DNA of 64,000 nt from Ophiura sarsii (lineage: Eukaryota > Echinodermata > Ophiuroidea > Amphilepidida > Ophiuridae): positions 8,867,607 to 8,931,606 of the forward strand of contig CM069448.1 of assembly GCA_035610835.1 (NCBI GenBank), written 5' to 3'. The translations under genes were made by a program, and so were the position numbers. Under the pieces are notes generated by a model, which saw nothing but the letters and a program-made list of their open reading frames with translations, was not told the DNA's origin and did not search any database. Below, piece after piece: positions 13,141 through 26,221 of the stretch. Numbering within the stretch: position 1 is the first letter of the stretch; every line of letters starts with the position of its first letter.

Positions 13141-13368
13141 TCTTGTTGTGTGTGCTTTTTTCGCTTGAAAAAAATTTCGTCGGAAAATCCACCGGGTGGG
13201 TTAGGGTTAAAGCTTAAAGATTAGCAAAAAATGACTTCTGTGATCAACTTTAATCAAGCATATTATTCGATAGGATAAAAGCAAATGAGACAAAATAAAT
13301 GGCATTTAAAAGGTAATTTGATTATCTTGAAGTTCATTTAAATGCCAATTAGTAAATACTGATTATTA

Positions 13369-16119
13369 GGCTAAATTTTTTTTAAAAATTGTCTCAAAGC
13401 TCTTCAGTTTTTCAAAACCTAATGCGGAATGCGTTTTTTTAAAGTTTTTTTTTGGTTTTTTTGAAAAAATATATATATACACATGGAAAAAAGTATCGCA
13501 CCACTGCTTTTTGACGGGGGAGATGACGAGCCCGTCATTTGAAACGACGTTTCTAAGTCGTAACCTTTTCACAAACCCCTAAAATTCGCGGCATTTGCTA
13601 ATATTAATAACTTGCATTAATCATCTTCTGAAGCGATTTTGTTGTAAAATGTAATTGATATTGTTATAATATGAAGGTAAGAGGACACAGTAAGTTATTT
13701 CAGCTATTTGGATGCCATTTAGTAATATACTAAGCTATTTGGATGCTATTTTGTATTATATTATATGATTTAGTAATATACTGAGTCACTGAGTCCACGG
13801 CCACGGCACGGCCTCTTTGTTCCGTGTTGCCTTGGCTCTCGCAATTAGCCCAATGATTATGGCGAACCCTAGGCTACATCCCCCAGTCATCAATATTACC
13901 GTACGGACGCTAAAGCTGTACAAATATCGGAGCCTGCAAGATAGCGACATAAGAGGGCGGCTGAGAGTTACAGTCTAGGTGAACCCTTCAATATGATTAG
14001 CCCAATGATATGGCAACAACCCCTCGACCTTTGCCATGCACTGTTAGTGCAATGTAGTGCTGCGTGTGTATGAATACATCGATGGTATGGACGGCCGGAG
14101 ACATTTTGGAATATTTCTTGAGACATTTTGGACGTTGTTGTTTGATACTGGATCATCAGATTTCAATTCTCGTAGGAAATTATATACTGGTATGTTATTT
14201 TTCAAGCCATATCGGTGTATAATTTCACCAAGAATATGTAATCTAAAACCATCATGGAATAATACAACGCTACGGCTTGAATGCCTTTGTTTGATTGACT
14301 GAGATGAATACCTCATCAAATCTCCAAATAACTTGGTAAATATTTCAAAATAAATAAGAAAAATACTTGTTGTAAAACTTGAACATTGGCCAAGGTACCA
14401 AATAAAAGTGTACACCCTCCTCTATTTAGTTAAAAAATCTGTAGATTCTAACTCTTCTCAGATTATTGGCTAAACTATTTTAAAAATCATTATTCACCTC
14501 TAAAAAGTGTCAACAATTTGTTTAAATCGCGACTGTTTGCGATGCGTAGTATTCCCAATGACTATGTATCGCTAGAAAACCTGTCGACTTCAGCCCCTTA
14601 AAAATCCACATTTATCAATAAATTTTATTTTCTGTCATCGATTGTTTTTATAATACACATCATTTGCGATAAATTCTGGAGTTTCATAATAATTTAGTCA
14701 TGACTTCGACCAAAAAACGGCAATTTCACAACGTACTTTCAGGGTGGAAATGTTGGCGTATGGTATACATGCGTTGTGCAGAGATTTCCGCGTAGCTGAC
14801 GGCCTGCAGATGGGTCAGTGTGTTGTATACGTACACTGCGTGCACTGATGCCCGGGACTGATAATGCTGAGCATGTTTAGCAAAGTCTAAAACCGCCGCA
14901 AATAAAATGGATAAGCCTATTTTCATTTTCAAACTTTAAACAGAAGGTACCAGTCTTTCATAGAAAAAGTTTTACATAACCTATTTCTCAATGTGTCCTT
15001 ATAATATTTCTGAATGATTCGGTGTCCACCATACAACTTTAATTACCCCAATCCAACTTCTTCATCAATGTTAACCATACGTCTTAAAGGTTGTTGACCC
15101 TATTCTAGATTTAAGGGCATCATCAGTGTAATGAGAAATGGGACCTTTCATTTGATATCAAAAACACTTTTGAATCCCTTAGAGTTAAATTGTTAGGAAA
15201 CATAGTAGCAACGCTGTTTGTTAATGTCTGTTCTTGAACTTTCAACAGTCTTCTATCTCCCCCGTCCAGTTTTTTTTAAATACCTTGTTTTTTTTAAAGT
15301 GCAAACGTGGCCTCGAATTTTGCCACCATGGTGTGATATTAAGCATCATTTGTTTGCGTAAGCTGTCCAACAAAATGTTGTGCAATAAAAGCACCACATT
15401 TTAGTTTGTGACGTAATCGATGTTATGTTTTTTCAAGGCCAAGGGGAAATGCATGTTTTTGTCGAAAAACATGCATGGAAAAAGTTTGGGTGTAACGCGA
15501 TATTGAGAGGCCCGATGATTAATCTCTAAAGTTGTAATCTTTGGTAACACAATTAAGTATTCCAAGGTCAAAGGTCATCTGGGGTCAATTTTTAGTACGC
15601 CCAACAGTTATGGGGTCTAAGGTCAAAATAGGTCAAATTTTAAAGAAGTTCAAATGACAAAAGCAATATCGCGAAGGTGTTGACCTAGGTCAAATAAACA
15701 AAAACAAAATCAAAGGTGACTAATATAATGACTTTTTAAAGTTTTTTAAGTCTATTCAATATCGCGTTATACCCAAACTTGTTTCATGAATGTTTTTGGA
15801 CAAAATCATGCATTTTCCCCTTGGCCTTGAAAAAACATTACATCGATTACGTCACAAACTAAAATGTGGCCCTTTTGTTGCACAACATTTTGTTGGACAG
15901 CTTACGCAAACAAATGATCCTTAATATCACACCATGGTGGCAAAATTCGTGGCCACATTTGCACTTTTCAACAAAAAAGCAGTGGTGCGATACTTTTTTC
16001 CATGTGTATATATGTATTTTTTTTTAAACATTTTTTTTAAACATTTTTGTTTTTCTAATGCGCATCAATAAACATACGCACGCGGGAGCTTTGAGACAAT
16101 TTTTTTTTTTAATTTAGCC
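13369..16119. mobile_element. 2.75-kb inverted-repeat element with TTA target duplication, inserted in the composite element
   Basis: GGCTAAATTTTTTTTAAAAA then TTGTCTCAAAGCTC at the left is inverted at 16084-16119. Subterminal AGTATCGCACCACTGCTTTT at 13491 is also inverted near 15980. TTA lies immediately outside both ends (13366-13368, 16120-16122). The open frames in the middle (14044-14415) resemble no transposase I know, so it is probably non-autonomous. Confidence 0.65.
15296..15967. mobile_element. Fold-back MITE with ~215-bp arms, nested inside the 13369-16119 element
   Basis: The left arm (GTGCAAACGTGGCC, CACCATGGTGTGATATTAA, TTGTTTGCGTAAGCTGTCC, TTTTCAAGGCCAAGGGGAAA) is repeated inverted from 15964 back to about 15750 with modest divergence. 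Confidence 0.85.
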
Positions 16120-16812
16120 TTACATGAGACAAATTACTCTTTCCACCACAAGCATCTTTTTCCTTAAAAAGTGGCACAACCCGTTTAAAGTACTTGTGAT
16201 TTAATCAAGCATATCGTTGGATTTTGAAAAGCAATTACAATCAAACTATAATGGCATTTAAAAGCCAACTAAATTATCTTTAAGATTATATAAATATTAC
16301 ATCCAAATACTGAGTAATCAGTGAGAGTGATGATGGGGAACAAGTGCACCCTTTATATTAGGGACTCCTGGTCCATACTCTTTGAGCCTTAAAAATTGTC
16401 ACATTTGAAATGCCTAGTTTTTAATTTTAAAAATCAGTCTTTAACAAATTATAGTTTTTGGTAGCAAATGAGTTGTCAAATATAGCTAACATATTTCTTT
16501 AATGTCTGTATCAATTATCATCCTACTACGGTAAGATTTAAAGTTAAAACCCTTCGAAAGAGAGTAGACTCTTTTTTGTGGTGTATATTATCAGTATGGA
16601 TGGCGATGGCACTCTCTGAGTGTCTGACATCTTTTTCAAGAGAATGCATCACCGATATTGATTACAGACACTATTGGGCATTTAGAAAATGATGAGGTAC
16701 TGATGCCCGCATTGCTCAGGTATTGTTGTTTGACCAAAAAACACACAATTGTATAGTTAATTTTTCACATGAAATTAGCTGAAGTTATGTAAAAGACATA
16801 CTAACAGTACTA

Positions 16813-17419
16813 CAGGGTGAGTCCAAATATTCAGGCTCGATTTTACCGATTTTTAAAACCAGTTAATATGCAAAAATTATATATTTATTGATATGCACAG
16901 TAAGAACACGTTGTTATCGTAAACTTAAATTTTTATTTCATTCAAATTGGTTATTCCAAACGGGAGATATGTGCAACTTTCCAAATTCTGTGAAATTTAA
17001 TCTGTTCCAACTTCCACGGTAGACGTATGTGGGTGGGTGTCCAACGCGTACTTGAAATATTGCGTGTGGAAAAGGATTAGTTTTTATTGAAAACCCAGTT
17101 GTTAACCACATAGACCTGAAATCAAGTCCTTATTGTTACCTCTTATATGAATGCAAAAGTTTAACGCACACATTTTTAATTGGTCAATCAATGGCGTGGC
17201 GTGTTGGTATTCACAATGCCTACAATTGAAAATGGGGGTATATTTGGAACACTTTGGATTTCACAATTTTTCGTAAATAATATTTTGAAATTATTGCCTG
17301 GAATAAGGTATCTTCTTGGTAGGAAGGATTTTTACTCCTATATACTATGAAGAAATTGGCAATTTTTAACAAGAAGTACTTTTCTTGAAAATGGGACCTG
17401 AATATTTTGACTCACCCTG
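16813..17419. mobile_element. CAGGGTG-type MITE, TA flanked (607 bp)
   Basis: CAGGGTGAGTCCAAATATTC at the left and CAGGGTGAGTCAAAATATTC (inverted) at the right, each flanked by TA. Confidence 0.85.
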
Positions 17420-18019
17420 TAGATACGGAAAAGCTAAAAGCATGAGTCTGAGAGTCAGCCAAGTCAGAAATGCAGGTATATAAAAATATTAATTATTGAT
17501 ATCTGACCTTTGTTGAAACAAAATACTTTTTTATGTGCATGTATATTGAGACAATTATCCTTAAAAGCATATAAAACCCTAATTGCTCATCCTAATTGCA
17601 ATTCTTATTGTTGAGCCTGGTATTTAATTGATTGGTAATCGTAGACATTAATTTTGTATTTCTTAAATGAAACTAAATAATGCATCCAGCACTGTTTGTC
17701 TGATGTTATCCCCATTAGTACTTCCAAACCGGTACAAATATAGATTGATTGCTAGTGTTTTGTGCACACATTTAGGCATCTGAATCGTTTCATGGTTGTT
17801 AAAGTGTTCATTTTTTTAAATAATTATTCTTTTATTTACTTTTGCGTGATTGACCTGTATTTGTGATCGTAGACCAGTTTTTAAAATGATTGTGACCTTC
17901 AACCAATTATTGAAATAATTGTATTGTTATAACAAACAATGAAAATCAGAAAGAATCAAATTGAATAGCGCAACTAGCCTCTGCATACCATGAACCAGAG
18001 TAATCCCAGCTAACCATAT
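17420..18019. other. Non-coding stretch
   Basis: AT-rich, with no open frame or repeat structure that I can support. Confidence 0.5.
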
Positions 18020-18620
18020 TACGTTGTTGGAACGTCGTGGCAAGGTTTCACTTTCGTTCTTGGAACGTTATGATTAAAAAGTTCAAAGAACGTTGTGAAC
18101 GTGATCCAACGTTAGGAGAACGTTTATTTGTCGACACATTTTTACGTTGTATGAACGTTAGTCATGAACGTTTTCACAACGTTATCACAACGTCCTAAAC
18201 GTTTAAAAAACTTTCTTGAAATTCTGTAGTTATACCATTACGTCCAAATGACGTTTTTATACTGTCTTTATTACGTTATCGGAACTGTCGTGACAACGTT
18301 CATGGGAACGTTGCGATCCAACGTTAGAAAAACGTTTATTTGTCGACACATTTTTACGTTGTTTGAACGTTAGTAATGAACGTTTTCACAACGTAATCAC
18401 AACGTCCTAAACGTTTAAAAACTTTCTTGAAATTCTGTTAGTTATACCATTACGTCCAAATTATGTTTTTATATTGTCTTTATTACGTTATAGGAACGTC
18501 GTGACAACGTTCATGGAACGTTGCGATCCAACGTTAGAAGAACGTTTATTTGTCGACACATTTTTATTTTGTATGAACGTTAGTCTTGAACGTTTTCACA
18601 ACGTTATCCCAAACGTGTAA
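18020..18620. repeat. AACGTT-rich tandem repeat, three ~210-bp copies
   Basis: The phrase GATCCAACGTTAG then AACGTTTATTTGTCGACACA recurs near 18101, 18316 and 18525. The copies share runs of AACGTT spaced by tens of bases. Confidence 0.85.
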
Positions 18621-18683
18621 AAAAATTTCATCAAATTCGGTTAGTTACACCATGGCAACCAGGGAACGGTAGTGGTATTATAG

Positions 18684-18685
18684 AG

Positions 18686-18717
<32 letters not shown>
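18684..18717. repeat. Poly-G tract
   Basis: An almost uninterrupted run of about 32 G. The exact length in the assembly is unreliable. Confidence 0.9.
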
Positions 18718-18718
<1 letters not shown>

Positions 18719-19282
18719 TGACTTTTTCATGTGTGCTATGTTCTTGCTCAATGTACAATGTATATGGCATTAGTGAACAATGACTTACCTTTTAGCTATA
18801 CATATGAGAACTTACGTATACAGATCAAAATACTTTCTATGGTGTTAAAAGCTGTTAAATGTATGTATCGACTTAAATTTAAAAAAAAAATAGGTTTAAA
18901 TAAATAAAAGGTGCAAATTAGCTCATTACCATAATTTAAAGGTTACAAACGAGCACCGGTGCTTATTTTTGTACCATTGAAATTATGCTAATGAGCTATT
19001 TCACAATTTACTCGACTCATGTAAGGCCAGGTAAAATATGCAAATTAGCGATTACAGCCCAGGTAACATAATTTGGTTGTGTAAACGTTATATGAACGTC
19101 GTGATGAAGCCAGATGTGAGTGATTAAAAAAATGATGTAAAACAGTTACATAATTACGGCGAAAAATTAAGCGCGCGAAAGTGAAAATCGTCTGATAATA
19201 AAATAATAGGCCTAAATAAATTTTAAAAAATAAGGAAAGAAATAAAAAGAAATAAATTGATTTATAATCAATTTCATTTGTA

Positions 19283-20077
19283 CAGGGTGACTGAAAAATG
19301 TTTTACACTCCGGGCACATAAGATATCTTAACAGGACAGGAACACACGGGTGTTATCTTGATGTATTATGAAAGCTGAGTAAATAAGCTTTCATTTGCAT
19401 TTTATTGCGTTCCAATTGGTTATTTAGAACGGGAGATATGCTTCAGCAAACATGAGGAAGCAAAATCATCTTGGTCCAATCCTCTCAGTATAAAGTAAAG
19501 CTTTTAAAATACACGAAGCAAGAAACAACATGATTAAGTCACACACACACACACATCAGTAATGTTAATCTCTTCTTTGTTCTTTTCAACGCATTCTTCC
19601 GATTCTTTTCAAGCTTAAAATACATAAATAAATATATTCCACATAAATTATACAGGTATTTTGTCATGAGTTCAAGTTCTATACTCTTTTTCCATGTGCA
19701 ATGGGTAGCTGTCAGTAAAGCAGTCTTTAAAATTGAAATTGAAACATTTCATGCCTCTTTGTTGAAATGGTCCATCCAATTAATGTCAATGGTAATACCC
19801 CCTGTTATAACTTGCTTGTATCGTTTGATAAATGAATGAAAAGATTCAATTATATTCAATAATCGATACATTCTAACTTATGATTAAATGTTGCAATGGT
19901 ATTGTTACTTTTGAATTACTGCACAATAATGTTTTTAGCATTCTTACAAGTTCGTTATCATAGTTGTAATTAATGCAAATTGGACCAAGCCGATGCATCA
20001 AGATTAGACCAGTGTGTTCCTGTCCTTTTAAGGATATTTTATGTGCCCAGAGTGTTAACAATTTTTGGGTCACCCTG
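19283..20077. mobile_element. CAGGGTG-type MITE, TA flanked (795 bp), inside the AACGTT region
   Basis: The left CAGGGTGACTGAAAAATG and GGGCACATAAGATATC pair with the inverted right end (CAGGGTGACCCAAAAATTG, GGGCACATAAAATATC). Both arms continue into AGGACAGGAACACAC. TA lies at both ends. Confidence 0.85.
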
Positions 20078-20169
20078 TACACGCCTAGATTAGTACATCA
20101 AATTTGTAATGCCAAATTGTATTGTATTAAAATTTGATTCGTAATAAACCTTTTTAAATAAAATGTAAT

Positions 20170-20925
20170 CATTATTTAATTAGTCCATGGAAACGTGAGG
20201 CAAAACGTTTTCTGAACGTTGCAGTCAAGTTCTAGTTTGGTTTGCACTTAGGTTGTGGTTAGGTTGTCATTAAAACGTTTCTACAACGTTATTATAACGT
20301 TGCGGTTTGGGTGTGATTTGGTTGTTTTAGGTTGGTCCATGGAAACGTGAGCAAAACGTTCTCTGAACGTTGCAGTTAAGTTCTAGTTTGGTTGCACTTA
20401 GGTTGTGGTTAGGTTGTCATTAAAACGTTTCTACAACGTTATTATAACGTTGCGGTTTGGGTGTGATTTGGTTGTTTTAGGTTGGTCAATGGAAACGTGA
20501 GCAAAAAGTTCTCTGAACGTTGCAGTTAAGTTCTAGTTTGGTTGCACTTAGGTTGTGGTTAGGTTGTCATTAAAACGTTTCTACAACGTTATTATAACGT
20601 TGCGGTTTGGGTGTGATTTGGTTGTTTTAGGTTGGTCCATGGAAACGTGAGCAAAACGTTCTCTGAACGTTGCAGTTAAGTTCTAGTTTGGTTGCACTTA
20701 GGTTGTGGTTAGGTTGTCATTAAAACGTTTCTACAACGTTATTATAACGTTGCCGTTTGGATGTGATTTGGTTGTTTTAGGTTGGTCCGTGAAACGTGAG
20801 CAAAACGTTCTCTGAACGTTGCAGTTAAGTTCTAGTTTTGGTTGCACTTAGGTTGTGGTTAGGTTGTCATTAAAACGTTTCTACAACGTTATATATAACG
20901 TTGCGGTTTGGGTGTGATTTGGTAC
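20170..20925. repeat. AACGTT array: five ~152-bp direct units
   Basis: Units start near 20182, 20335, 20487, 20634 and 20786 with GGTCCATGGAAACGTGAG. They share TTGCACTTAGGTTGTGGTTA and TTTCTACAACGTTATTATAA. Divergence between units is very low. Confidence 0.9.
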
Positions 20926-21425
20926 TTAAAACAAACAACCAGCAACGTTATAATAACGCTGTAAGAACGTTTTTAATGACAACCTAACCAGAACCTTAGT
21001 GCAACCAAACTAGAACTTAAACTACAACATTCAGGGAACATCTTTTTCACGTTTAAAGGATTAAACTAAAACAACCAACTATTTGAGTGTTACAACGTGT
21101 TAAAACATTATGTAAACGTTTCCGATGATCAACATGCAACGTTCAGAGAACGTTTTAATCACGTTTCCAAGAACCAACCTAAAACAAACAAACCGCAACG
21201 TCGTAATAACGCTGTAAGAACGTTTATAATGACAACCTAACCACAACCTAAGTGCAACCAAACTAGAACTAAACTTTAACGTTCAGAGAACGTTTTGCTC
21301 ACGTTTCAACGGACCAACTTAAACAACCAAATCACAACCAAACCGTAACGTTATAAAAACGTTGTTAAAAACGTTTTAAATGACGCAACCTAACTGCAAC
21401 CTAGGTGCAACGTTGCGGAAACGTT
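20926..21425. repeat. Inverted copies of the AACGTT unit
   Basis: The same unit appears in reverse orientation about three times (GACAACCTAACC, GTGCAACCAAACTAGAACT, CTGAACGTT-type inverses). The copies are more diverged than the direct array and meet it head to head near 20925. Confidence 0.85.
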
Positions 21426-21461
21426 CTGTGTTTGCATCCTTTCTGACAGTTTGGACTTGTA

Positions 21462-22739
21462 CAGGGTGTCCCAAAAGTGTTGCTACCTTTTGAAGCTATA
21501 TATCTTTGGCAAAATAACTGGCAGTATAAAACTGAAAACATTGGATGCAGAAAACGTGTAGAATAATTTTGATACCAAACCTGTTTCCTTTTCTGAGGCC
21601 ATAACACACGCTGAAAGGTTTAGAACATAACCANNNNNNNNNNNNNNNNNNNNNNNNNNNNNNNNNNNNNNNNNNNNNNNNNNNNNNNNNNNNNNNNNNN
21701 NNNNNNNNNNNNNNNNNNNNNNNNNNNNNNNNNCACCTCACCAAACTGGGCATTCCTGTTGTTTATTATTGTCATACCTTGGGTGAATTAATCCACGTTA
21801 ATTGCATTTCTGTCTTGCTCGGTATTGTTTTGTAATTGTGTATGAATTTAATGTACTATAAACTACTCTGAAATTGATTTCTGCACTCGTGACTTGTAGT
21901 CACATTTCTTAAGTTGGGACCCTAAAAAGGGTGGATTTTTCACATTTTTCGCTTATTTGCCATTCAAATGCTTATATTTTTTAAACCATACATCTTTATT
22001 GAGTAATTTGGTCTCATTTGGAAGATAATTTATTGCTTTAATAGTATCTGTAAGAAAAAATGAATAAAATAAATCAAGTTGAGATTAATTACTATAACTC
22101 GTTAATTACAATTAGTCAGGGGTGGAGGCGGGTGAGGATGCATGCAATGCATTTCCAATGGGATGGGCAATATAAATGATTTAACCTTGTGTATATTAGT
22201 TCATTGAATTATTATTTTGTGTGATTAGTATCATAATTACCAAACCTTAAATGGTGTTAATTACATCCCCAATTAATTAATATTATTAATTAATTACATA
22301 CGACAAATACCATCTGAAAATGCATCACCGGCAGATTATTACCTATTTCAAATGGTAACTGGGGGGAACAATATCTCTGCAGTGTTTTAATGAAGTTGAA
22401 CCTAATGTTGAATGATCCTTAATATTTTAGATAATCTTTGCTAATTAAATTGATACTAATTACCTAGGAAGTGCTTATTTTATCCACTAAATCCGCACAA
22501 TAACATCACTTTTTAGTGTTTAGGATAAACGTGTCCATCGCCGTCACCCTACTAGTATATCATTTTCAAATTGTTCAATATCAAATGCTGATTTCTATAG
22601 ATCAACAGTTTTTAACCATGTATGTTAGCAAGATGTCAGTGCAATTAATGCCAGGCATAACATTGTAATCAATTCATAATACAGAAATGAGGTTGTAAGT
22701 AATCAGCCGAATTTGTTGTCTTCATTTTTGGACACCCTG
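21462..22739. mobile_element. Possible CAGGGTG-type element spanning the assembly gap
   Basis: CAGGGTGTCCCAAAAGTG after a TA at 21460 and its inverse CAGGGTGTCCAAAAATG before a TA at 22740. Only about 14-17 terminal bases pair, and a gap lies inside, so the pairing of these ends is tentative. Confidence 0.4.
21634..21733. other. Assembly gap (100 N)
   Basis: One hundred N. The true length is unknown. Confidence 0.99.
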
Positions 22740-24009
22740 TATAATAACATTTGAATGAATTGTACCTTTCTAGCAGAAAGGTATGTTCATAAGCTTCATT
22801 TAAGTGTTTCTTTTGAACAAACAACATTTATATACATTTTTGTCATACTGTGCACACAGAATATATAGTTTTTAATGTGAAAATTGACACATTATGATCA
22901 CCATGTATTTTCGTTTGACAATTAATTAACCCCTACAAATAATATATGACCGGAAGGGCCTTGCCTTTGGCTTCTCAAATCTGGGGTTCAATATTTATTT
23001 CAATGCACTATGCTTAAATTAGGAAGCATACAGTAAATTACATTTCATAGTAATATTTCTTTTGTTACACCCTATATATTTCCTAAGTCACCCTGTATAC
23101 TGGAACAAACACTAGATATCCACAATCCTAGATATCTCAGCTTTCTAAAATGTATACTTATGCACACTCTGGATTTATATTTTTTGAGTTATTAATAGGC
23201 TTAGAGCATAATCACATGTAATTTTTGTCAAATGTATATGCAATGTGACCATGTGTAATATCTGTAATATATTTAACCGACTACAGTAAACAGTATACTT
23301 GACACTGGACACTCTTTCTCACGCTGATTTCTATTTGGCCTTTCCAGTTATCTTGACTGGAATCAAACGTAAGAAATCTACCGTTGCCTCATTTACATTT
23401 TCCACGGTCTCCCAAGTATTTCTTGAGTTCGGAAAATATACCTACTTGATTAGATATTCTAATCTTCCATCTCTGTATCTACCACGAAATATGTTCTCTA
23501 CTTCATAAAATCTTGGCTCTTTCTGTATTGGTAGCATGGAAACTAGGAAATGTATAAAACTCTAACGCCTTACTGAAACTGTAGGAGAGCTATTATAATA
23601 TATAGTTGCCACCTCTCCAAGGATATTCATACCATCCAAACATGAATATAATTTTGTTTCGTGAAACATTTAAAGATATACACAGTAAGTGTTGAAGGTG
23701 TTTTTTCTAGATATAATTTACTTCAGAATTCAAGATGAACATAAAAATAACCATTATTGTTGTTTCTTCTCACAAAAACACAGCAAAACTTGAAAACAAT
23801 GTTTAACTATGTTGGAATATTATCGCTATTAATTGTATTAAAACTTTTCTTTAAAACGCCCTCTGTGTAACATATTTCATCATGATGCCGTTTAAAACGG
23901 CTTTCAATGTTTTTAAAAGAAAACATTTCTATTGCCGAAAAATACATCTTATAAGGAATAAATGATAAATGCCTTAAATTGTTTCTTCTTTCTTCAAATA
24001 ATATTATTA
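22740..24009. other. Non-coding stretch with a stray element end and a dispersed repeat
   Basis: A lone TCACCCTGTATA-type end lies at 23085-23100. Otherwise only the dispersed repeat at 23715-23870 is recognised. Confidence 0.45.
23715..23870. repeat. Dispersed repeat, copy A (second copy at 48399-48538)
   Basis: AATTTACTTCAGAATTCAAG, CTCACAAAAACACAGCAAAA and AAAACGCCCTCTGTGTAA recur in the same order and orientation at 48399-48538. Confidence 0.75.
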
Positions 24010-25110
24010 ATTTGTTTATCTACTGAAGATAGCACCAAACACATTTTGCATTTAGATGATTGATACGGCGGTTGCTATCTATAGAAGATAGCTAAAAATA
24101 CATTTTGCGTTTTGATATGACTGATATGGTCACTGCTATCTACTGAAGATAGCACCAAACATATCTGCTTTTAGATATGAATTTAGCACCAAACACATTT
24201 TGCTTTTACATATGACTTTATGGCAGTCGCTATCTACTGAAGATAACTAAAAATACATTTTGCATTTTTATATGACTGAAACTGCGGTTGCTATCTACTG
24301 AAGATAGCACCAAACACATTTTGTTTTTACGTACGACTTTTCGGCGGTCGCTATCTACTAAAGATAGCTCCAAACTCATTTTGCATTTTGATATAACTGA
24401 TATGGCCATTGCTATCTACTGAAGATAGCACCAAACACATTTGCTTTTAGATATGAATTTTTGGCGGTTGTTATCTACAGAATATAGCACCATAAACATT
24501 TTGCTTTGATGTATATATGACTTTTCGGCGGTCGCTACCTACTGAAGATAGCACCAAACATATTTTGCACTTAGATATGACTGATACTGCGGTTGTTATC
24601 AACTGAAGATAGCACCAAACACATTTTGCATTTAGATGATTGATACGGCGGTTGCTATCTATAGAAGATAGCTAAAACTACATTTTGCATTTTGATATGG
24701 CCATTGCTATCTACTGAAGATAGCACCAAACATATATGTTTTTAGATAAGGATTTAGTACCAAATACATTTTTCTTTTATTATTGACTTTACATTTAGAT
24801 GTGACTGATACTGCGGTTGCTATCTACTGAAGATAACATCAAACACATGTTGCATTTAGATATGACTTTTCGGCGGTCGCTATCTAATGAAGATAGCTCC
24901 AAACTCATTTTGTATTTTTATTTGACTGATATGGCCGTTGTTATCTACAGAAGATCACACCAAACACATTTTGCACATAGATATGACGGATACTGCGGTT
25001 GTTATCTACAGAAATTAGCACCAAAACATTTTGCTTTTACGTGTGATTTTTCGGCGCTCGCTACTGAAGATAGCTTAAAATACATTTTGCATTTTGAAAT
25101 GACTGGTATG
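24010..25110. repeat. ~60-bp satellite array, each unit with a stem-loop
   Basis: About seventeen units of the form GCTATCTACTGAAGATAGC, then ACCAAACACATTTTGC, then TTTAGATATGACT..GGCGGT. The first motif is a 7-bp stem (GCTATCT/AGATAGC) with a 5-base loop. The open frame at 24817-25203 is built from these units and is not a gene. Confidence 0.9.
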
Positions 25111-26221
25111 GCCGTTGAGAAGAGAATAATATTTATAACAGACCGTCAACACTCACGTTTTAACCGTAATTATCAGACTAACCATAGAACTTACGACTGG
25201 TAGACTCCTTTCCTCTTGCTGTGATGTTTTAGAAGAGGGCGCTGTTGATGCTTTCAGCCATAGTCTGCATAGCTGTAGGATTTCTGTGCTTTCAGCCACA
25301 GACAGGGCCCTGGATAAATATAATGCTAGTCACGCTAGTTGTGGACTGTCGACTTTTTCTCACTTAATATTATAATGAAATTAATTCCGGTTTAAATCAC
25401 GGCAGCACAAGAAGGTATGTCTCATAATTCTCTTGCAACAGAGGAAACAATTTGTTAATGTTTAAAAGATTTGCCATCACAGAGATCATTGTTCATGTCA
25501 TGGGTCAAGTCATGGTATTAACACCACTAAAACAAGGTTTTACAAATTATTTAATAGGTTAATAGGTTGGGAAACACACTGATCCCTCTACCACTAAAGA
25601 AAACAAAATACTCCTTATTAGTAAGAATATATATCTTTCATTTTATTATTAACACCTTTAAAATAAGTTACATACAGTTTCAATTTATCCCACGTACATA
25701 ACGTGAAACTATTCTAAATATTTTTACAATAAATAACCGGAATCCTCAAGATACACAGTACTTTAAAACAGACTCGTGTAAACTTTATGAAATGAATTGA
25801 GCACAGCTATATTCCATTATCGGTATCAAGCCATTGTCGAGAGGACGAGGTTGATTCAACATATCACTTTCTATGTGATTGGACATTAACATGCTTAGCA
25901 AAAGATTACTAAATTGTGCTCCGATTTACATTCAACATTTTGCTGAGGTGCTTTCAACACGAGGGTTCCAATTAGATATCCTGTATTGTCCTGTGCAGTA
26001 TTGAGCTACAATTTGCCAGAAACTTAAATCACAACTCGATGTACTTTCTGGGCTGAGATATGTTTAAATTAGTCTTTAATGGCGGTCATTTTGACAAATG
26101 GAGGCCAGTATACCAAGATGACCAAAGAAAGATTGGAAAACATAATCTTTTATCACTTTGTGATATATTATTAAGTCATGTAATAAGTGGAACTAAGCAT
26201 TGGTTTAACAGAAATTTACAC
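25111..26221. other. 3' flank of the discoidin gene
   Basis: No coding signal. AATAAA-type hexamers for minus-strand 3' ends occur (for example near 25642), and an ATTAAA lies near 26073. These could serve as alternative polyadenylation sites. Confidence 0.4.

Larger units (their letters stand above)
12424..16370. mobile_element. Composite CAGGGTG-type fold-back element carrying nested insertions
   Basis: The left end (TA then CAGGGTGTTCCTAAAAAAGG) and its subterminal sequence (TTCCACGTTATTGCCC, AATGCCATTTATTTTA, GTTTGTGCCACATTTAG) recur inverted at 16140-16370. A second inverted copy of part of the arm lies at 13230-13369, so the region is built from more than one element. The right terminal TA is lost. 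Confidence 0.6.

Noticed and set aside
14044..14415. Overlapping 123- and 81-codon open frames in the 13369-16119 element, possible transposase
   Set aside because: No DDE/DDD spacing, HTH or known transposase signature; both strands are open, which suggests chance.
24010..25110. Regularly spaced repeats with hairpins, superficially CRISPR-like
   Set aside because: Units are continuous without unique spacers and the genome is eukaryotic, so it is a satellite.
24817..25203. 128-codon open frame
   Set aside because: It is made of ~60-bp satellite units; the frame is a by-product of the repeat.
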